From NCBI RefSeq assembly GCF_000003605.2, contig NW_003155742.1:311468-325347 (forward strand): DNA of 13,880 nt, in the 5' to 3' direction. This document shows, one piece after another, positions 8,781 through 13,880 of the stretch. Position 1 is the stretch's first letter. Every line of letters starts with the position of its first letter. The notes under the pieces are model-generated. The model saw nothing but the letters and a program-made list of their open reading frames with translations. It was not told the DNA's origin and did no database searches. This DNA is from Saccoglossus kowalevskii. Lineage: Eukaryota > Hemichordata > Enteropneusta > Harrimaniidae. The translations under genes were made by a program, and so were the position numbers.

Positions 8781-8896
8781 AACCGGGGCATAAATCACAC
8801 AGCGAAAAAATCATAAATTCAAACTGGATTGAAATTGACAATCGTACTGAGATTATATAGCTTGATGACAAATTGAGTTCTCTCCATTATATTTAT

Positions 8897-9412
8897 GAAA
8901 AAAATGTATGTTTATAAATTAAAGGGCCATAGGCTGAAAGTTTATTGTTATATGTCCGTATTTTTTATAATCCAAGCAATACTGAGATTTATAAAAAAAA
9001 AATGTATGTTTATACATTAAAGAACCATGATCTGCGGGTGTTGGAAATTGTTTAATTCACATCGAAATAATAAGATTGATGGAAAAATGTGTATTTATAA
9101 ACTAAAGGGTCAGATTCCGTTATTCTGCCATTCTTCATTTGTATCCGAGGCATAAATGAAAGTTTTAGAAAAAGAACATATGTGTATGGGCTGCAAATAT
9201 TAATATTTATAAGAAACAAATGCTTGTTTACTAATGAAGGGGCCATGGGCTGCATTTTACTCTTTGTAATTTTTTCGCATTTTTTTAAATCAAAAACCTA
9301 TATATGTTTATAAATTAAGAGGCTTTGTGTTTATTGTTGTTTTTTTAACTCAAGAAAATACTTATTTCTGAAAAAAATGTAAATGTTTATAAATGAATGG
9401 AACATGGGTTGT
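8897..9412. repeat. degenerate AT-rich tandem repeat, about six copies
   Basis: The block ATGTATGTTTATAAATTAAA followed by GGGCCATGGGCTG-like sequence recurs with its GTTTATA core at about 8911, 9008, 9092, 9226, 9306 and 9385 (spacings 97, 84, 134, 80, 79). The 134-bp interval holds a partial extra copy near 9175-9195 (ATGGGCTGCAAAT). Runs of A usually precede each core. It is non-coding and strongly diverged. The - strand open frame at 9052-9255 is a by-product. Confidence 0.75.
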
Positions 9413-10280
9413 ATTTCGTCGTGTAAGCTCTATGTAAATATACAAAGAGGAAAATGTTAAGACGTTGGATAATCCAATACCTAAATATCACTTAGATAGC
9501 TGAAAATGTAATTTGCCAATCATTTTCACTCAATTACATCATGTGACATGTTATATTAGCATATGTATTAGTATGTTGTACAACATTGGTCATTTTGTTG
9601 AAAGACAAGAAAAAAAAACGATGTTGAGGTCACCCATGTATCACTTCCAAATAAAATAGTATGTGGTGGGTTGAGTTACTATGGTGCTTATCAACATTGT
9701 GTTTTTAGAATATTTATATATTGAAGTTATTTTTAGGGATTCTGTAAGGACTAAAGCGTGTAATCGTCGCTCTGTAAAAGAAACAAAATCAAATCAAGGA
9801 ATGAATGAATGTATGAATTTATTTGAGCTTTTATTTTTCAATAACCAAATTCATTGTGAATATATTTGACAGTGAGTGATGACTCTGACTGCACGGTTTC
9901 AAATATCATATTGTGGCTAAGTAAATCAGTTTAATCATATCGAATTTCTTAAAATGAAACCGATGCATCTTTCTGTACGTGTGGAGTCAAATTTATTCCA
10001 TGTTGACAAAGCCCGTCCAGAAAATGCCGGTCTAGAGCTTCTTTCCATCGATATCAAATGTACTGAAAAGGTTGAAATATGTCGCGCGTGCACGCGCCGA
10101 GCGTCTCATATCAGACGTATCGACGCACATCGAGCAGTATATCCTAATATCAAATGTCCACCGAAATCTCGTTGTGAGCGATAGAGTATAACGTGACTTC
10201 AGTGTTTTGAATTTTTACCGCCATTGTTTCCACTGCCCTATCTAAGCACTGCATTTGATATTAATAATAAGTCGTGCTAC
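9413..10280. other. unassigned non-coding stretch
   Basis: I see no gene. Small features are a short GAAT-type run (about 9799-9818) and a perfect 14-bp CpG-rich palindrome GCGCGTGCACGCGC (10084-10097). Open frames at 9681-9869 and 9954-10184 (+) have no recognisable motif. Confidence 0.55.
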
Positions 10281-10335
10281 TCTCTCGCTCTCAATGAGAT
10301 CTCGGCGGCCATTTTCCAATGTAGTACATTATTTT
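10281..10335 (+). repeat. third copy of the dispersed GAGATCTCGGCGGCC repeat
   Basis: Starting at 10286 the + strand reads TCGCTCTCAATGAGATCTCG then GCGGCCATTTTCC, close to the - strand of 7293-7323. Similarity reaches a shared GTACATT (about 10324-10330 here, about 7282-7288 there). It sits just beside the mariner remnant but in my reading is not part of it. Confidence 0.5.
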
Positions 10336-10360
10336 ACAGCTTACTCATTGATAGAGAGCG

Positions 10361-11430
10361 GTGATCAATAAGTTCTCGGCCTTCCTCATAAAACGTTACA
10401 GAAAAAAGATTTTTCTTACACTATTTTTCAACATAGTCCCCTCTAAGTTCAATGCACTTTGTTCATCGATGTTCCAGACTTCTTATTCCCTGCTGGAAGA
10501 AGGGATCATCTTGATCCTTTAGATAGACTTCAACAGCTTAGTTGACGTCATCATCAGTCTCAAAACAGTGACCACGCATGTGGAACTTTAGTTTAGGAAA
10601 CAGGTAGAAGTCCGACGGTGCCAAGTCAGGTGAGTAGGAAGGGTGAGGTAAGAGTTCAAGGCCACGTCGGCTGCAGCTGCCACTGCCACATGTGCTGTGT
10701 GGACAGGTGTATTGTCCTGGAGCAACAGCACACCAGCTCGCAGTTTTCCTCTCCTTTTCTCTTTGAATGCTGCTTTAAACTGTCGCAGTCCTGAAGCACA
10801 GTACTCTCCATTGATTGTTTGATCCTTTTACAAGTTGTCAATCACGATGACTCCCATGCTGTCCTAGGAAACCTAGCCAACTGATGCCACTCGCTTGAAC
10901 TTCTGTGAACCCTTGTGTGTCCATTGTTTGCTCTGCTCTTTTGATTCTGTATCAAAGTGGTGAACCCATGTCTCATCTTGGATCACAAATCTCTTGAGGA
11001 AGTTGTCAGGATTTGGCTGGAAACGAGCCAAAAGCGTCCTTGAAACTTCCAACTTGTTCAACTTCTGATGTGAAGTCAACATTCGGGGCACCCACCTTGC
11101 AGAGAGCTTGCTCATCCCAAAGATGTTCGACAAAACATTTTGAACTGCACCATAATTGATGCCTAATCATTACGTCATTCATTATGTCATTCATTACCAT
11201 GCGATGGATGGCCTCAACCGATTGCCCGTGGTGGCATATTTTTGGCGTCCAGACCTTGGGTCATCTTTCGTGCTCTCCTTGTGTCGCCTAAAGTTAGTTA
11301 CCCACTTCTTTACATTGGAATAAGAAGGTGAGCCCCCGCCAAGTGTCTTGACCATGTCTTCGTGGATTTCTTTGGGAGTCATCTCTTTTTTATAGAGATA
11401 CTTGATCACAGCACGAGTTTCTGTCCATTT
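10361..11430 (-). mobile_element. degenerate mariner-family DNA transposon
   Basis: The remnant of a Tc1/mariner element, read on the - strand, consists of a broken transposase gene (10421-11428) plus a short 3' flank. A candidate 3' terminal repeat lies at 10361-10384 (GGTGATCAATAAGTTCTCGG). I found no reverse-complement partner for it in the 250 bp beyond the 5' end of the gene, so the 5' end is either lost or too eroded to see. Mariners move by cut-and-paste into TA dinucleotides. The flanking TA duplication could not be confirmed here. The left boundary is therefore a guess. Confidence 0.8.
10421..11428 (-). pseudogene. mariner transposase, frameshifted (D-D34D type)
   Basis: This is the remains of a DDE/D transposase that would bind the terminal repeats and cut and join DNA. 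The reading starts near the ATG at 11428-11426, with a one-base shift almost at once. 11409-11194 then holds the N-terminal helix-turn-helix region (TPKEIHEDMVKTL, SPSYSNVKKWV) and the DDPRSGR motif. The frame shifts near 11235 (EAIHRMVMND) and again near 11155, reaching 11133-10873 with FGMSKLSARWVPRMLT and QDETWVHHF. Catalytic Asp 1 is codon 10977-10975. Asp 2 is in LQDNTPVH (10716-10714). Asp 3 is in YSPDLAPSDFYLFP (10612-10610). Asp 2 and Asp 3 lie 104 bases apart, one short of the 105 required for D34D, so a single-base deletion lies between them. The frame ends RGDYVEK before a TAG at 10423-10421, with internal stops. The catalytic codons survive, but the protein cannot be made. Confidence 0.93.
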
Positions 11431-11616
11431 TGCGATTTTTGTCTCACCTGCAGATTTTAAATGGGCACCACGTGCTAATTAATGAATTCCTAAATTTGCA
11501 TTTCTTTAGGTAGTGTCCTAAGCCATTATAGTATAAAGTTATACCCGAGTCACCAATTTGGTTTCCTCACTACTGTTAAATAAACACTGCCATTTTAACC
11601 AAATTGACCCCTCATA
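11431..11616. other. spacer between mariner remnant and minisatellite
   Basis: No gene is visible. A perfect 10-bp inverted repeat, CAATTTGGTT (11554-11563) and AACCAAATTG (11597-11606), encloses 33 bases. The 5' part of the mariner element may extend into this stretch, but no terminal repeat could be recognised. Confidence 0.5.
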
Positions 11617-11922
11617 ATATATCTCATCACTGGCATGATATTGATCATATGTAAAATGTTAGATAACTGCTAACAAATAAACATCACTGTTTGAATCAAA
11701 TAGATACCATTGTGTGCCAGCATTTATATACAACCACATTAGCGATATCACCACAAGCACAGAATGCTATACAAACCAGTGGAATAAACCAGTGTCATTG
11801 AATAAATCTCAACACCAGCACTGATCATTTGGCAACAAAAGGCTCGACCACAACTGCGACCAATTTAATTTCACCAGAGCCAATAAATGTATTACACCAT
11901 TGCCACCGAATAAATCACACTA

Positions 11923-12198
11923 CTGGCAACGAAAGTATTTCACCACTGGCAATGAATGTATCTCACCACTAACAGAAAATGAATCTCACCTCTGCCAGCA
12001 AATGTATTTCACCACTGGCAACGAAAGTATTTCACCACTGGTAATGAATGTATCCCACCACTAACAGAAAATGAATCTTACCTCTGGCAGCAAATGTATT
12101 TCACCACTGGCAACGAAAGTATTTCACCACTGGCAATGAATGTATCCCACCACTAACAGAAAATGAATCTCACCTCTGGCAGCAAATGTATTTCACCA
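11923..12198. repeat. three copies of a 92-bp higher-order unit (4 x 23 bp)
   Basis: Units start at 11923, 12015 and 12107, exactly 92 bp apart, each beginning CTGGCAACGAAAGTATTTCA. A distinctive monomer (CTAACAGAAAATGAATCT) recurs with its AACAG at 11971, 12063 and 12155. By eye copies 1 and 2 differ at about four positions and copies 2 and 3 at about two, far less than neighbouring monomers differ. A fourth, diverged unit starts at 12199. Confidence 0.92.
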
Positions 12199-12550
12199 CT
12201 GACAACGAATGTATTTCACCACTGGCAATGAGTGTATTTTACTACTGCCACTGAATGAATATAACCACTGGCAACCAATATATGTCACTACTGGCACTAA
12301 ACGTCTTTAGCCAGTGGCACCGAATGCATGGATCTCTCATAACTGGCACCGAATTAATATCACCACTGGGACTGAATGAATATCACCACAGCCATCGAAT
12401 GCATCTCACCACTGGCTCCCAATGTATTTCATCACTGGGTACAAATTTAACCACAGATCTCACCATTGCAAAGAATGCATCTCATGATTGCCACCAAATG
12501 TATCCTATGCCAAGTAGAATGCACCACTCCGAATGAATATCCCCACCACT

Positions 12551-12670
12551 GCAACAAAAAAGATATCAGCACAGGCGTCGACCAGATCTCACCCTTGTCA
12601 CTGAATGTATCCAACCACTGTCAACGAATTTATCTATCCACTAACACTGAATGAATTTCATCACTGGAAA
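12551..12670. repeat. segmental duplication within the array, copy A
   Basis: This ~115-bp stretch, containing GGCGTCGACCAGATCTCACC and TTTATCTATCCACTAACACT, reappears 258 bp downstream with roughly 90% identity by eye. 258 is not a multiple of 23, so the intervening array carries about five extra bases or the equivalent indels. Confidence 0.8.
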
Positions 12671-12808
12671 CAAATACTAGTGCCTAACACCACTGTCACA
12701 GAATGAATGCATTTCATACAAGATATTTCAATGTATCTCACCACTGCTACAAAATAAATCTAACAACTGAATGTATCTTATCACTAGATACAAATGTATT
12801 TAACCAGT

Positions 12809-12928
12809 GCCACAAAATAGATCTCAGCACCGGCGTCAACCAGATCTCACCCTTGTCACTGAATGTATCTAACCACTGGCAATGCATTTATCTATCCACT
12901 AACCCTGAATGAATCACATCACTGGCTA
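12809..12928. repeat. segmental duplication within the array, copy B
   Basis: Partner of 12551-12670. GGCGTCAACCAGATCTCACC and TTTATCTATCCACTAACCCT occupy the same relative positions. Confidence 0.8.
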
Positions 12929-13731
12929 TGAATGTATTTAATCCCCGCTACAACTGGATCTCATCACTGTCACCAAATGGTTCTCAACACTGGCCACGAC
13001 TGTATTTCACTACTGGCATTAAATGTATTTAACCACTGACACTGAATGAATCTCATCACTGGCACCAAATAAAATATCACCACTGACACTGAATGTGTTT
13101 GATCACTGGCATCGAATGTATTACACTACTGGCAATGAATGTGTCTCACCACTGACACCACATAGATCTCAGTGCTTGTAACGAATGAATGTCATCACTG
13201 GCACTGAATATATTTAACCACTGGCACCAAATAAATCTCATCACTGACACAAACTAATTCTAACCACTGACACTGAATTAATCTCCCCACTGACACAGAA
13301 GGCATCTCATCACTGGCAACGAATATATTTTACCACTGATGCCGAATGTATCTTACCACTCTCTCCAAATGAATCCCATCACTATCAGCGAATATATCTC
13401 ACCACTGTCACTGAATCTACCTCACAACTGTCACTGCATGCATCTCACAACTGTCACTGACTATATCTCACCTTTGCCACCAACAACGCATGTGTCTCAA
13501 TATTGCCAACAAATGTATCTCACCACTGCCACTGAATGCATCTCACAACTGGCTCGAAAGTGTATTACCACTACCTATCTCACCATTGCCATCGAATTTA
13601 TTTCACCACTGCCACCGAATGTATCTCACCACTGTCACTGATTGTATCTCACAACTGTCACTGACCGTATCTCACCACTGCCACCAAATGTATCTCACCA
13701 CTGCCACTGAATGTATATCTCACCACTGTCA

Positions 13732-13880
13732 CTGACTATATCTCACAAATGTCACTGAATGTATCTCACCACTGCCACCGAATTTATCTCACCACTGCCA
13801 CTGAATGTATCTCACCACTGCCACCAAATGTATCTCACCACTGACACTGACTATATCTCACAAATGTCACTGAATGTATC
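13732..13880. repeat. 115-bp higher-order unit (5 x 23 bp), second copy cut by window end
   Basis: The 34 bases at 13732-13765 (starting CTGACTATATCTCACAAATG) are identical to 13847-13880, 115 bp later, which equals five monomers. The second copy is truncated by the end of the window. Related but less exact copies of the CTGACTATATCTCAC monomer begin near 13459 and 13638. Confidence 0.8.

Larger units (their letters stand above)
11617..13880. repeat. 23-bp minisatellite array, over 2 kb, running off the window
   Basis: The monomer reads roughly CTGCCACTGAATGTATCTCA followed by CCA (23 bp). ACTG anchors repeat exactly every 23 bp in clean stretches, for example 13771 and 13794. Common variants are GGCA for GCCA, TATTTC for TATCTC, and AATGAAT or AATAAAT for the middle. 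The left margin is ragged (a lone monomer-like block at about 11617-11640, scattered ones to 11780), and copies are clear from about 11780. The interior holds higher-order units listed separately. The + strand is poor in G and rich in C. Because 23 is not a multiple of three, an open frame through the array cycles with a 23-residue period, which explains the predicted peptides here. I do not consider them genes. Confidence 0.93.

Noticed and set aside
10084-10097. 14-bp CpG-rich palindrome as a regulatory operator
   Set aside because: It is an isolated palindrome with no second site and no gene nearby, so no function can be supported.
12255-12912. Several + strand open frames in the minisatellite as genes
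   Set aside because: They are by-products of a 23-bp non-coding repeat. The peptides repeat every 23 residues and have no known domain.
13339-13735. 100- and 81-residue His/Ser/Thr-rich open frames as a repeat protein
   Set aside because: Two frames of the same array are open at once, which indicates composition and not coding.
11617-13880. CRISPR-like array
   Set aside because: The repeats are contiguous with no unique spacers, vary in sequence, and the surrounding elements are eukaryotic.

Overview
The window reads as non-coding, AT-rich DNA from an animal genome. I found no intact host gene, no tRNA or rRNA, no operon and no bacterial gene layout. The recognisable protein-coding remains all belong to transposable elements: a broken APE-endonuclease/reverse-transcriptase retrotransposon on the + strand (about 1545-4278) and a broken mariner transposase on the - strand (about 10421-11428). 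Both families are widespread in invertebrates. An invertebrate host, perhaps marine or lophotrochozoan, is an inference from the style of these elements and not something the sequence proves.

Layout. 1-1540 is unassigned sequence with one weak exon-like open frame on the - strand (571-842). 1545-4278 is the retrotransposon: endonuclease, linker, reverse transcriptase and C-terminal domain can all be followed in order through several frame changes and stops, and it ends in a GTAA-type tetranucleotide tail. 4922-5218 is a 297-bp non-autonomous DNA transposon (MITE/foldback) with perfect 24-bp terminal inverted repeats, an inner perfect 16-bp inverted repeat and a 9-bp flanking duplication (8/9 matching). 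5371-5690 is a twofold 160-bp tandem duplication, followed by an AT palindrome. 6371-6775 holds seven copies of a ~60-bp AT-rich repeat. 7293-7403 and 10281-10335 share a GAGATCTCGGCGGCC-type dispersed repeat in both orientations. 8638-8780 carries two perfect DR1 nuclear-receptor-type motifs 130 bp apart. 8897-9412 is a degenerate AT-rich tandem repeat with ~80-97-bp spacing. 10361-11430 is the mariner remnant. From about 11617 to the window end runs a long 23-bp minisatellite with higher-order units of 92 bp (4 monomers) and 115 bp (5 monomers).

No genes work together here. The window is best described as a graveyard of mobile elements interleaved with at least four unrelated tandem-repeat families. 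The most notable structures are the MITE, which can be defined to the base, and the hierarchically organised 23-bp array, which continues past the right edge. I see no convincing undescribed multi-gene system.
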